A stretch of DNA of 49,101 nucleotides from NCBI GenBank assembly GCA_023386495.1, contig JAEWJS010000086.1:1-49101 (forward strand). The letters run 5' to 3'. Numbering within the stretch: the stretch's first letter is position 1; every line of letters begins with the position of its first letter. The position numbers and the translations under genes are program-made. Below, one piece after another: positions 33,712 to 41,847 of this stretch. The notes under the pieces are model-generated. The model was not told where the DNA came from and searched no databases. It worked only from the letters and a program-made list of their open reading frames with translations. This stretch comes from Bacillota bacterium (GTDB lineage: Bacteria; Bacillota; Bacilli; Paenibacillales; Paenibacillaceae).

Positions 33712-36153
33712 TTATTTGCGCAACTCGGCGCCGAAAGTTTGGGATAGCCGATCGACGACAGCAGCATGCCGTTCGGATACTTCCTCATCCGTCAGCGTCC
33801 GTTCCGCATGGCGGTATACGAGCGCGACCGCCACGCTCTTCTTGTCCTTGCCGAGCTTCTCGCCCGTGAAGACGTCGAACACGCGCACCGACTCCAGCAA
33901 TTCGCCCGCGGTTGCCGCAATCTCCGAAGTCAGCTTCGCAGCCTCGACGCCGGAATCCACCACGACAGCGATATCGCGCTCGATTGCGGGGTAGCGCGGC
34001 AGCGACTTCTGTACGATGGCGAAGTCAGCATGCTCATAGAGCGGCGCAAGCTCGATCTCGAATACGAACGTATCCGCCAGATCTTCCTGCTGCTGCAGCG
34101 ACGGGTGTAGTTGACCTACGTAACCGATCGACTCCCAGCCCCGCTCCGTATCGAGCAGGACGGCTGCCGTCCGGCCAGGGTGAAGCTGATCGATCGGCTG
34201 CGATTGATACGCGATCCGGTCCGTGATGCCGAGCAGTTCGAATACAGCCTCCAGCACGCCTTTGGCATCGTAAAAATCAACCGCCTCGGCCTTCACGTTC
34301 CATTGCGCAGCATGCCGGCTGCCGGTCAATAATCCTGCCAGCCGATGCTTCTCTTGCGGCAGCCGGGTCAGCGTCTCCTCATCCGTCAGGAACACGCTGC
34401 CGATCTCGAACAATGCCAAATCCTCCGTGCGGCGATTGCGATTATAGGCCGCGACTTCGAGCAGGTTCGGCAGCAAGCTCGTACGCAGCACGCTGCGGTC
34501 TTCGCTCATCGGCATGGCCAGCCGGATCGGCTTGGCGTCCTCCGCAAGCGTCCGGAACAGCTGTGTCCGCGCCGGATGCGTCAGCGAGTAGCTGAACGCT
34601 TCCGTCAGGCCGGCGTCCGTCAGCTTCCGGCGAATGCCGCGGCGAATCGCTTGCGCCGTCGTGAGCCCGCCAGGCGTCGTGGACCCTTCGATCGGCGTCG
34701 TCGGGATCTCGTCATAGCCGAATAAACGGGCGACTTCCTCGATCAGATCGACGTCGCGCGTAATGTCTCCCCGGCGCGATGGCACCCGAACCTTGAATCG
34801 TCCCTCATCGCTTGCTTCATAATCGAAGCCGAGCCGTTCGAAGATCGTCTTCACTTCCAGACTAGACAGCTCCGTGCCGAGATAGGCATTGATTTTCGTA
34901 AGCGTGACGCCAACGTCGACCGGCTGCTCGGTTATGGCAGAAGCTTCAACATAGCCATCGGCTGCCAGTCCGCCAGCGTAACGAGCCATCAATGCCGCTG
35001 CGCGGTCAAGAGCCGGGACGACGCGGGCGTGGTCGACGCCCTTCTCGAACCGAATGCTCGACTCCGAGCGCAGACCGAGTTGACGGGACGTCTTGCGCAC
35101 GGTTCCGCCGTCGAACTTGGCGGACTCGAGCAGAATGTTCACCGTCGTCTCCGTCACTTCCGTACTCGCGCCGCCCATAACGCCTGCCAGCGCGATCGGC
35201 TTCTCGCCGTCCGTGATGAGCAGCATATGCGGCTCTAGCTTGCGCTCCTGATCGTCCAGCGTGACGATCGTCTCGCCAGGGTGTGCCATCCGCACGTCGA
35301 TGCGGCCGCCTGCGAGCTTATCCGCATCGAAAGCATGCAGCGGCTGCCCGTATTCGAGCATCACATAGTTCGTGATATCGACGATATTGTTGATCGGCCT
35401 TACGCCTGCGGCGATCAACCGGTTCTGCATCCACTGCGGAGAAGGACCCACGACAACGCCTTGCACATAACGTGCGGTGTAACGATGGCATTGATCAGGA
35501 GCGCTGATCGATACTTGGACATAATCCGATGTCTGAATAACCGCATCGTTCAATTGGTTGTCCGGAAGCTTGACGGGACGCCCTGTCAGCGCGCCGGTCT
35601 CATAAGCGACGCCCAGCATGCTGAGGCAGTCCGAGCGGTTAGGCGTCAGATCGAGCTCCAGCACCTCGTCGTCGATGCCGAGCACCTGACCGATCGGCGT
35701 TCCTGCGGTAAGGTCGGGCTGCAGCACGAGGATACCTTCCTGCTGCTCCTTCGGCAGCAGCTTGTCGTTGATGCCCAGTTCCTTGGCCGAGCAGATCATG
35801 CCCTGCGACTCCACGCCGCGCAGCTTCGCGCGCTTAATCTTGAAGTCCCCGGGCAGCACGGCGCCGATCGTCGCGACCGGCACCTTCTGTCCGGCGTCGA
35901 CGTTCTTCGCGCCGCATACGATCTGCAGCTCCTCGCCCGTTCCGACATCCACCTTGCAGACGTTCAGCTTGTCGGCATCCGGATGCTTCTCCTTGCTGAC
36001 GACATAGCCGACCACGACGCCGGTCACGCCCTTATTGAGCGATTCCACGCCGTCGATCTCGATGCCGCCGCGCGTCATCCGCTCCGCCAGCTCTTCTGCC
36101 GTAATTCCTGATAGATCGATATATTCATTCAACCAACGATAAGATACCTTCAT
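33712..36153 (-). CDS. pheT: Phenylalanyl-tRNA synthetase beta subunit
   Basis: An 813-residue PheT of normal length. It begins MKVSYRWLNEYIDL, has the tRNA-binding EMAP-like domain (about 40-155), then B3/B4 editing domains (QPLHAFDADKLAGG, GVMGGASTEVTE), B5 (EEVARLFGYDEIPTT) and a C-terminal anticodon-binding FDX-ACB domain (PRYPAIERDIAVVVD to the end). With PheS it forms the alpha2beta2 enzyme that charges tRNA-Phe. It starts 21 bp after pheS with its own GAAGGAAGG site. T-box control upstream governs both genes. Confidence 0.98.
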   Translation of the reverse strand: MKVSYRWLNEYIDLSGITAEELAERMTRGGIEIDGVESLNKGVTGVVVGYVVSKEKHPDADKLNVCKVDVGTGEELQIVCGAKNVDAGQKVPVATIGAVLPGDFKIKRAKLRGVESQGMICSAKELGINDKLLPKEQQEGILVLQPDLTAGTPIGQVLGIDDEVLELDLTPNRSDCLSMLGVAYETGALTGRPVKLPDNQLNDAVIQTSDYVQVSISAPDQCHRYTARYVQGVVVGPSPQWMQNRLIAAGVRPINNIVDITNYVMLEYGQPLHAFDADKLAGGRIDVRMAHPGETIVTLDDQERKLEPHMLLITDGEKPIALAGVMGGASTEVTETTVNILLESAKFDGGTVRKTSRQLGLRSESSIRFEKGVDHARVVPALDRAAALMARYAGGLAADGYVEASAITEQPVDVGVTLTKINAYLGTELSSLEVKTIFERLGFDYEASDEGRFKVRVPSRRGDITRDVDLIEEVARLFGYDEIPTTPIEGSTTPGGLTTAQAIRRGIRRKLTDAGLTEAFSYSLTHPARTQLFRTLAEDAKPIRLAMPMSEDRSVLRTSLLPNLLEVAAYNRNRRTEDLALFEIGSVFLTDEETLTRLPQEKHRLAGLLTGSRHAAQWNVKAEAVDFYDAKGVLEAVFELLGITDRIAYQSQPIDQLHPGRTAAVLLDTERGWESIGYVGQLHPSLQQQEDLADTFVFEIELAPLYEHADFAIVQKSLPRYPAIERDIAVVVDSGVEAAKLTSEIAATAGELLESVRVFDVFTGEKLGKDKKSVAVALVYRHAERTLTDEEVSERHAAVVDRLSQTFGAELRK

Positions 36154-36174
36154 GGCCGTCCATCCCTTCCTTCG

Positions 36175-37209
36175 TCACATTCTCGCAAATTGGTTCAAGA
36201 AACGGAGATCGTTCGCGTAGAACGAACGAATGTCGTCAATGCCGTACCGGAGCAGCGCGATCCGCTCGACACCCATGCCGAACGCGAAGCCGCTGACCTC
36301 CTCCGGATTGTAGCCGCCCATCTCGAGCACGCGCGGATGTACCATGCCGGCGCCAAGAATTTCGAGCCAGCCCGACTGCTTGCACATCCGGCAGCCGTTG
36401 CCGCCGCATTGCACGCAGGATACGTCGACCTCGACGCTCGGTTCCGTGAACGGGAAGAAGCTCGGACGAAGGCGGATGCGGGTCTGCTTGCCGAACATCT
36501 GCTGCACGAATTGCAGCAGCGTCCCCTTTAGGTCGCTCATCCGAATATTGCGGTCGATGACCAGCCCTTCGATCTGATTGAACTGGAAGGAATGCGTCGC
36601 ATCGTCGTCATCGCGGCGATATACCTTGCCGGGGCAGATGATTTTGACCGGCGTCTTGCCGTTCATCGCTTTCATCGTGCGTACCTGCACCGGCGACGTC
36701 TGCGTGCGAAGCAGAATCTCGTCCGTAATATAGAAGGAATCCTGCATGTCGCGAGCCGGATGATCCTTCGGAAGGTTCAGCGCTTCGAAGTTGTAGTAGT
36801 CGGTCTCCACCTCTGGACCTTCCGCAATGTTATAGCCCATCCCGATGAAAATATCTTCGATCTCCTGCGTCACTTTATGAAGCGGATGTACCGCGCCAGT
36901 CGGCAGCTTACGGCCGGGCAGCGTCACGTCGATCGTCTCGGCGCGTAAGCGGTTCTCCGTCTCCTGCGCTTGGAATCCGGCGTTCTTCTCCTCGATCACG
37001 GACTCGATCGCGCCTCGCACATCGTTCACGACCTGCCCGATCACAGGGCGTTCTTCCGCAGATAAGGCACCCATTCCGCGCAAAATTTCAGTCAATGCGC
37101 CTTTCTTGCCGAGATATTTGACCCGCAAATCGTTCAATTGCTGCGGATTCTGCACATGTCCCAGCTCGTGCAGCGCCTCGGCTTTCAATCCCTCTAACCG
37201 TTCTTTCAT
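36175..37209 (-). CDS. pheS: Phenylalanyl-tRNA synthetase alpha subunit
   Basis: A 344-residue PheS. The N-terminal coiled-coil region (KERLEGLKAEALHELGHV) is followed by the class II catalytic core: HPARDMQDSFYIT, motif 2 GKVYRRDDDDATHSFQF and the motif 3 GFAFGMGVERIALLRYGI. A Cys cluster, CxxCGGNGCRMC, is the usual bacterial zinc-like insertion. The ATG at 37209 has GGAGGCG 8 nt upstream. Upstream frame sequence to 37383 belongs to the T-box leader and is not coding. Confidence 0.98.
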   Translation of the reverse strand: MKERLEGLKAEALHELGHVQNPQQLNDLRVKYLGKKGALTEILRGMGALSAEERPVIGQVVNDVRGAIESVIEEKNAGFQAQETENRLRAETIDVTLPGRKLPTGAVHPLHKVTQEIEDIFIGMGYNIAEGPEVETDYYNFEALNLPKDHPARDMQDSFYITDEILLRTQTSPVQVRTMKAMNGKTPVKIICPGKVYRRDDDDATHSFQFNQIEGLVIDRNIRMSDLKGTLLQFVQQMFGKQTRIRLRPSFFPFTEPSVEVDVSCVQCGGNGCRMCKQSGWLEILGAGMVHPRVLEMGGYNPEEVSGFAFGMGVERIALLRYGIDDIRSFYANDLRFLNQFARM

Positions 37210-37246
37210 CGATTCTTCGCCTCCGTCTTCATCCTGAACAGCATGC

Positions 37247-37514
37247 AAAAAAGTCCTTCCTCCCTGGCAAGGGACGAAAGGACCGTGGTACCACCCTAAT
37301 TCCAGCCGCCGGCAAGTCGTAACGCCGTTGGCTGCTTGAAGCGGATAACGGACCGCATCCGGGATCAGTCTACTGGAGCGCATGCGGCTCGTTCAACGTC
37401 CTGCTCCGGAGTGAATTTCGGCAGCCATTCCCCCTAAGGACGCTCTCAATCTGCGGCATCCTCTCCCTGTAGGTCTGTCACTGCTTACTTATCTCCATCT
37501 CGGCAATCATATAT
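37247..37514 (-). promoter_or_regulatory. T-box riboswitch leader of pheS-pheT
   Basis: The conserved T-box AGGGTGGTACCACG is at 37284-37297. It is followed by a terminator stem (GGTCCTTT...AGGAAGGAC) and TTTTTT at 37247-37252. A candidate Phe specifier codon TTC lies at 37413-37415, inside a GAAATTCAC loop. Uncharged tRNA-Phe is expected to bind the leader, favour the antiterminator and switch on the operon. Confidence 0.93.
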
Positions 37515-37520
37515 TTCACT

Positions 37521-37549
37521 ATTATATGCAAAGCGCGCCGCGGAAGCAA
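37521..37549 (-). promoter_or_regulatory. Promoter of the T-box leader
   Basis: A perfect TATAAT on the minus strand (37521-37526) and TTGCTT (37544-37549) are 17 bp apart, placing transcription start near 37514, at the head of the leader. Confidence 0.7.
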
Positions 37550-37602
37550 GCATTCGGCTTCGGAAACGATTTTAGCACCCTTAGTCATATACCGTTCGCA
37601 TT

Positions 37603-37745
37603 CCTTCTAGCCACTATCCCCGTCATTCAGGAAATGGACGCGTACCCTCCCTCTCCGATTTCTTTTAACCACTATCCCTATCATTCAGGAGATGGTCGCG
37701 TACCTCTCTCTCCGATTTCTTTCAACCACTATCCCCGTCGTTCAG
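37603..37745 (-). repeat. Left array of the 28-bp CTGA-N8-GATAGTGG repeat (3 copies)
   Basis: Three 28-bp cores at 37603-37630, 37661-37688 and 37718-37745 (period 58/57) read, on the minus strand, CTGA, 8 variable bases, GATAGTGG, a short variable gap and AAAGA. The gaps between copies are also similar (about 30 bp with CGCGTAC and CTCTCCGATT). The same core recurs in the opposite orientation on the other side of the transposase-like gene. Confidence 0.85.
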
Positions 37746-37823
37746 GAGTCGAGTCCGATTTAGGTTGTCCCTACCTGACCCCGATGCACGCCAACTTTTA
37801 CGCATAAAATTTTCCACAAACGC

Positions 37824-37873
37824 TTGAAAACAGAACAAATGTTTGGTATTATATTAACAGGAACAAATGTTCG
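37824..37873 (+). promoter_or_regulatory. SOS-type promoter: two LexA (DinR) boxes around a sigma-A promoter
   Basis: TTGAAA (37824-37829) and TATTAT (37847-37852) are 17 bp apart. Two near-identical LexA sites, GAACAAATGTTTG (37833-37845) in the spacer and GAACAAATGTTCG (37861-37873) over the probable start, both fit the Firmicute box CGAACRNRYGTTY. The second contains the exact GAAC-N4-GTTC palindrome. LexA bound here should block the promoter until DNA damage. Confidence 0.85.
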
Positions 37874-37889
37874 TAAAGGGGTGAACTAG

Positions 37890-38864
37890 ATGAAGTCCCT
37901 GATGCAACTCTCGGAAATTGAACAAGAACGTCAAGCCGCGATCAAGCTCTATCAATTGAAATGGCCTGGCGGCTTCGAATGCCCACGCTGCGGCTGCGGT
38001 CGCTGCTATACAATACAGTCTCGGCGCCATCCGCTATTCGAATGCGTTGATTGCCGGCATCAGACTTCCTTGACTGCAGGCACAATTATGGAGGGCAGCC
38101 GCACCCCCTTATCCAAATGGTTCACCGCCATCGACCTAATCAGCCGACTGACGAAGGGCACCACAGCAGTCGAGTTGTCGAAGATGATTCAAGTAACCTA
38201 TAAGACAGCCTGGCTAATCCTGCATAAGATTTGCCACGCACTCGGACAATATGAGGACCAGCGCAAGCTGACTGGGACGGTTCGGATGAACAAAAGCAAA
38301 TACGGCCACCCGCTCAGTTCAACTATATATCGTCATCCAGACGAACACCCGCTGCTAGCCGCTATTTCACTCTCGGAGCAAGACGAAGTTATGCAACTCA
38401 AGATCAAGGCAATTGACGACAAGCATTGCGACGGGAATTCGCCAATGAATCGTGCACGCGAAGCGTTCGCCCAAAAATACATCGATAAGCATGCCGATCT
38501 TCAAGGACGAAAAGTCAGCCCTGCAGCCACCAAACAGCCATTAATTCGGAGCGTATGCGCACAAGCTTGCCAATGGCTGAACATGACGTTCCATGGACTT
38601 GGCGGCAAGCACCTGAATGCCTACTTAGATGAATACTGCTGCCGGCTGAATCTCGCTGCTGTTTGGCAAGAATCTCTGCCAGATCGTCTTGCTTCAATCT
38701 GCGCACTTTACCCACGAGTCACCTATGCTGCACTCGTGAACAAGCCATACACGCATGTTCTTCCTCCTTCCTACTACCTTGCCAAAAACCAAAACCGATT
38801 CGCAGGCAGTGCTTACCTTCAGAACAGTCAAAATTCAAATGAATCGAATTACTCTATCGCATGA
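37890..38864 (+). CDS. IS1595/ISXO2-like transposase relative with altered catalytic site
   Basis: A 324-residue protein. It begins with a short helix and an IS1595-type zinc ribbon (Cys31/34 and Cys52/55, with CRHQTSLTAGT), followed by the family's helical DNA-binding region (KWFTAIDLI to KTAWLILHKICHAL). The next conserved ISXO2 segment, normally G-x-VEVDE(T/A)xxGG with the first catalytic Asp, reads GTVRMNKSKYGHP: the Asp is Asn and the GG is lost. The end retains a KHLNAYLDEYCCRLN piece as in the family. AAAGGGGTGA lies 5 nt before the ATG. No terminal inverted repeats or target duplications are seen. It may be a domesticated DNA-binding protein. LexA boxes suggest SOS control. Confidence 0.82.
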   Translation: MKSLMQLSEIEQERQAAIKLYQLKWPGGFECPRCGCGRCYTIQSRRHPLFECVDCRHQTSLTAGTIMEGSRTPLSKWFTAIDLISRLTKGTTAVELSKMIQVTYKTAWLILHKICHALGQYEDQRKLTGTVRMNKSKYGHPLSSTIYRHPDEHPLLAAISLSEQDEVMQLKIKAIDDKHCDGNSPMNRAREAFAQKYIDKHADLQGRKVSPAATKQPLIRSVCAQACQWLNMTFHGLGGKHLNAYLDEYCCRLNLAAVWQESLPDRLASICALYPRVTYAALVNKPYTHVLPPSYYLAKNQNRFAGSAYLQNSQNSNESNYSIA

Positions 38865-39084
38865 CTGAAGCGGTTATCGATCCATGAATATAAGCTCGGA
38901 CAAGCGCCATTCCTGCGTTGCTGTAAACAGCTGAAAGCTTCTTATCGAATAACATCCATTACAACAAACTACGTTGTCACCCCCAGGTATGAAAATTACA
39001 TCGTCGACATCCAACGTTTTCAAGGTGGGCTAATTTTCGTATTAAATCTATGGCGGAACACGGTGCATACATTATGAAATTGCG
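38865..39084. other. Gene-free stretch after the transposase-like gene
   Basis: I see no credible coding region or strong hairpin here. It leads into the tandem repeats at 39085-39185. Confidence 0.5.
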
Positions 39085-39185
39085 GTGTGCTTGACTGGGG
39101 TTGTGCTTGGCAGAGTTGTGCTTGACGGGGTTATGCTTGACTGGGTTATGCTTGACTGGGTTATGCTTGGCGGGGTTATGCTTGG
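39085..39185. repeat. 15-bp tandem repeat (about seven copies)
   Basis: TTATGCTTGACTGGG and variants recur at exactly 15-bp steps from 39101 to 39185, with a diverged first copy from 39085. On the minus strand this gives a meaningless KHNPV-type peptide. It looks like a recent minisatellite. Confidence 0.85.
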
Positions 39186-39250
39186 TTTCTGGACTAGCGC
39201 AGCCTGATTCATGAAGTCTATATGACAATGAAAGTCCATCTCGCAGCAAT

Positions 39251-39389
39251 TCTGAGCCGTCGGGATAGTGGTCAAAAGATTCTGAGGCGACGGGATAGTG
39301 GCCAAAAGATTCTGAGGCTAAGGGTAGTGATCAACTGAGGCGCTGGGTCATGGTCAAAAGACTGAGGCGACGGGATAGTGGCCAAAAGG
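39251..39389 (+). repeat. Right array of the 28-bp CTGA-N8-GATAGTGG repeat (5 copies)
   Basis: Copies begin near 39251, 39281, 39311, 39336 and 39362 (30, 30, 25 and 26-bp steps). Three keep CTGA-N8-GATAGTGG-N3-AAAGA; the third and fourth are degenerate. They match the left array in inverted orientation. The rest of the gap 38865-39520 has no supported gene. Confidence 0.85.
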
Positions 39390-39520
39390 CAGCAGAAGAC
39401 ATCACCTTGCCTGCGCCAAAAGAAATAGGCCCGCTTCGCTTCGAGAGTTATCTCACTTGAGCAAGTGCTATCCTCCCCGAGCTAAGCAGACCCCAATATG
39501 TCCTTACCGCGACTCGACCA

Positions 39521-40174
39521 TTACTTCTTCCTCCGGATCAACGCCAGGAGCAGCGCGAGAATCGCAACGCACAATGCCGCGATCGACAGGATGAGCGGAA
39601 GACTGTCGTCGGTGTCTCCGCTACCGCTGTTGCCATCACCGCCTGATGCGGCTTCGGACGTGACACCCGTGTCGTGTCCGCCGCCATGGCCGTCCCCTGT
39701 TCCCGGCAGCACTGTTGTCAGCGATGCGGGCTTGGCGGAATCTGTGTTCGGCGCGCCTACCCATTCGGCAACCGAACCGTCGGCGTAGTTCTGATACGCC
39801 TTCCAGATCAGCTCTTCGGCGTCATCGTTCACGCGACCGGACATCCGGAATTCGGTGAACTCGGTTATGGCAAGACCTGCTCCCTCCGCAGACCAGGTTA
39901 CGGCTTTGATCGTGCCGTCAGCATCCTGTTCCAGCTCATATGACCAATCCGGCTTCGGCTCGATTCTTGTTACGTTCACCCCGTCCGGAATGGCGACCTT
40001 GACCGACTTCGTCTCCGTGCCCTCTGTCTCGCTTGGCACTCTGACGGTGAATACTTCATACGCCCCCTGCTTCACTTCGTTCGGACGCACAGTAACATGC
40101 GCGCTGGCCGCAGAGGCCATCATGATCAGCCCCAAACAGAGTGCAATTGCGGCGGTCCATTGTTTCAGCTTCAT
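39521..40174 (-). CDS. ycnI: YcnI-domain copper-binding membrane protein
   Basis: A 217-residue protein. A signal peptide (to about 25) ends in ASAH, so the mature chain starts His-Val-Thr-Val, the conserved YcnI N-terminus whose His binds copper. The domain (to about 150) contains ETEGTETKSVKVAIPDGV and a central WSAEGAGL, followed by a Gly/Asp/His-rich linker (GDGHGGGHDTG, a possible extra metal site) and a C-terminal transmembrane helix with RRKK. Family role: extracellular copper handling. It has its own GGAAGGA site and follows a terminator, so it probably has its own promoter, although the genes upstream (ycnJ and a two-component system) run the same way. Confidence 0.92.
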   Translation of the reverse strand: MKLKQWTAAIALCLGLIMMASAASAHVTVRPNEVKQGAYEVFTVRVPSETEGTETKSVKVAIPDGVNVTRIEPKPDWSYELEQDADGTIKAVTWSAEGAGLAITEFTEFRMSGRVNDDAEELIWKAYQNYADGSVAEWVGAPNTDSAKPASLTTVLPGTGDGHGGGHDTGVTSEAASGGDGNSGSGDTDDSLPLILSIAALCVAILALLLALIRRKK

Positions 40175-40271
40175 TATCCATCATCCTTCCAGTGTTGTAT
40201 CTTGGTCCAAGTATAGTCATCGCTTGTCCGCCGCACATGACTCGAAAGAGCTATCATCGTGACAAAAAAAT

Positions 40272-40299
40272 GAACGGACTCGTCTAGGCGAGCCCGTTC
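40272..40299 (-). terminator. Terminator after the response regulator
   Basis: Minus-strand GAACGGGCTCG pairs with CGAGTCCGTTC around CCTAGA, followed by ATTTTTTTG. The first arm overlaps the last codons of the regulator gene. It separates ycnI from the genes upstream. Confidence 0.85.
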
Positions 40300-40958
40300 T
40301 CGTACGCAAAGCGCGTAAGCTGCACCCGATTGTCCAGGTGAAGCTTCTGCAAAATGTTCTTCATATGATTCTTAACCGTGTGCTCCGACAAGCCGAGTCC
40401 CTCCGCAATTTCGCGGTTCGATTCGCCCTGCGCTACGCGCTCGAGCACCTCGCGTTCGCGTTGGGTAAGCGGCGTTACCGACGCAGGCAGCCGCTGACCG
40501 TCACGAGGCATAGGCCGCTCTTCCGAGCGCCCGCCCGAAAATTCGCGAAGCAGCAGATGTGCCAATTCCTTCTCCATCGGCGCTTCCTCGTATGCTACGG
40601 CGCGCAGATACGCAAGCCATGCGGACGGCTGAAGGTTCTTAAGCAGGTAACCCTGCGCGCCTCGTCTCACCGCTTCGAACAAGAACGTAATATCGTCCTC
40701 TACCGTGACGATGATGATCTTGATCGCAGGTTGCTGCGACTTGATGCGATGCGTCGCCTCCAGTCCGCCGATGCCCGGCATATTGATATCCATCAGCACG
40801 ATATCCGGCGCTAGGCGAAGCGCCGCTTCGACCGCTTCTTCGCCATTCGCTACTTCGCCGACGATGGCAAAGGCAGGCTCACGGGCCACGATCTCCCGTA
40901 TGCCTTCTCTGCCGTGCGGATGGTCGTCCGCTATGAGTATTCGTATCATTGGCCCCAT
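40284..40958 (-). CDS. NarL/FixJ-family response regulator
   Basis: A 224-residue regulator. The receiver domain has the acidic pair DD at 11-12, phospho-acceptor Asp57 in IVLMDINMPGIGG, and the Lys near LLKNLQPS. After a linker rich in Arg/Ser, the LuxR-type helix-turn-helix reads LTQREREVLERVAQGESNREIAEGL, then HTVKNHMKNIL. The ATG at 40958 is fused to the kinase stop (TAATG) and has GGGAGG 8 nt upstream, so the two are translationally coupled. It probably controls the ycn copper genes around it (context). Confidence 0.94.
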   Translation of the reverse strand: MGPMIRILIADDHPHGREGIREIVAREPAFAIVGEVANGEEAVEAALRLAPDIVLMDINMPGIGGLEATHRIKSQQPAIKIIIVTVEDDITFLFEAVRRGAQGYLLKNLQPSAWLAYLRAVAYEEAPMEKELAHLLLREFSGGRSEERPMPRDGQRLPASVTPLTQREREVLERVAQGESNREIAEGLGLSEHTVKNHMKNILQKLHLDNRVQLTRFAYENGLA

Positions 40959-41809
40959 TAGCGTCGCCTCCCATCCTTCTTCAGATCGATGACCATGCCG
41001 CCGCTTGGCGGCGACTCGACGGCCAGCCGCCACCCCATCTCCGCTGCGCGGCTCTCCATCATCCGAATGCCGTATCGACCCGATGCCCGTAATTGCGAGG
41101 GCTCCGCCCCGATGCCGTTGTCCTCGATTCTGCAATGGAATCCGCCCTCAGCATCGGAAGCAGCACAACTGACGCGAACGACAGACGCGCGCGCATGCTT
41201 GCGTGCATTCAGCAGCGCCTCACGAACGATCGCGAGCAGCTCGATCTTCTCCTTCGTGGACAGCGATCCATCGGACAGCTTCCAATCCAGCTCGACCTTC
41301 AGGCCGGCCTCGGTCATTTCGCCGGCCAACCGATGCATCGCTTGCATCCAGGATGGATCCGTCGGGACAGGCGCGATCTTCAAGTTCGCAATCGATTGGC
41401 GTACATCATCGTAGACGCGGCGCACCGTCTCTCGGATGCGCGCGGTCGTGTCTCGCCTGGTGTCGCTGCACCCTGCATGGTCCAGTTGATCGAGCTTGAC
41501 AGACAGCAAGAACAGGGACTGCGAGATGCCGTCGTGCAGCTCGCGCGCCAGCTGTTCGCGTTCCACAAGCGCAGACTTTAGCAGCCGTTCTCGCTGCAAG
41601 GCCTCTTGGGTTTCCTCCAGCTTCGCAAAAAGCCGGCGCACCAGCGTAACCGTCACGAGGAATACGATGACCGGCGCCAGCAGGTTGCCGAGCTCCATCG
41701 ACACGTGCGGGAGCAAAAAGGCGTGGCGCACATACTCCCACAATCCAATGGTCACTGTAGGTGTCCATAGAATCAGCCTTTTCAGCGATCGATAAGCCAA
41801 CATTCCCAC
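40958..41809 (-). CDS. NarL-system sensor histidine kinase
   Basis: A 283-residue kinase of the HisKA_3 type. Two transmembrane segments (about 10-25 and 42-60) flank only about 15 residues outside the membrane, so there is no large sensory domain and the input must be sensed inside the membrane or through a partner. The H-box is ARELHDGISQSLF (His92) and the ATPase domain has N-box KIELLAIVREALLNARKHA and G-boxes DNGIGAE, RYGIRMMESRA. It starts at GTG 41809 or at the ATG two codons later, after a GGGGGT site. It lies just after the YcnJ-like gene. Confidence 0.93.
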   Translation of the reverse strand: MGMLAYRSLKRLILWTPTVTIGLWEYVRHAFLLPHVSMELGNLLAPVIVFLVTVTLVRRLFAKLEETQEALQRERLLKSALVEREQLARELHDGISQSLFLLSVKLDQLDHAGCSDTRRDTTARIRETVRRVYDDVRQSIANLKIAPVPTDPSWMQAMHRLAGEMTEAGLKVELDWKLSDGSLSTKEKIELLAIVREALLNARKHARASVVRVSCAASDAEGGFHCRIEDNGIGAEPSQLRASGRYGIRMMESRAAEMGWRLAVESPPSGGMVIDLKKDGRRR

Positions 41810-41847
41810 ACCCCCAATAGACGCACCGCACCCATACGCATTGCTTC

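Noticed and set aside
37210..37383. N-terminal extension of pheS by 58 codons
   Set aside because: The stretch is the T-box antiterminator and terminator region; the ATG at 37209 has the ribosome site and matches the family start.
37526..37807. Plus-strand open frame of 93 codons
   Set aside because: It is made almost entirely of the 57/58-bp repeat array and has no ribosome site. Its 5' end overlaps the pheS promoter region on the other strand.
38977..39305. Minus-strand frames with KHNPVKHNPV-type peptide
   Set aside because: They arise from translating a 15-bp minisatellite in different frames. No ribosome site and no conserved content.
39251..39389. CRISPR-like array with about 30-bp periodic units
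   Set aside because: There are no unique spacers, the units abut each other and are degenerate, and no cas genes are near. It is a tandem repeat.
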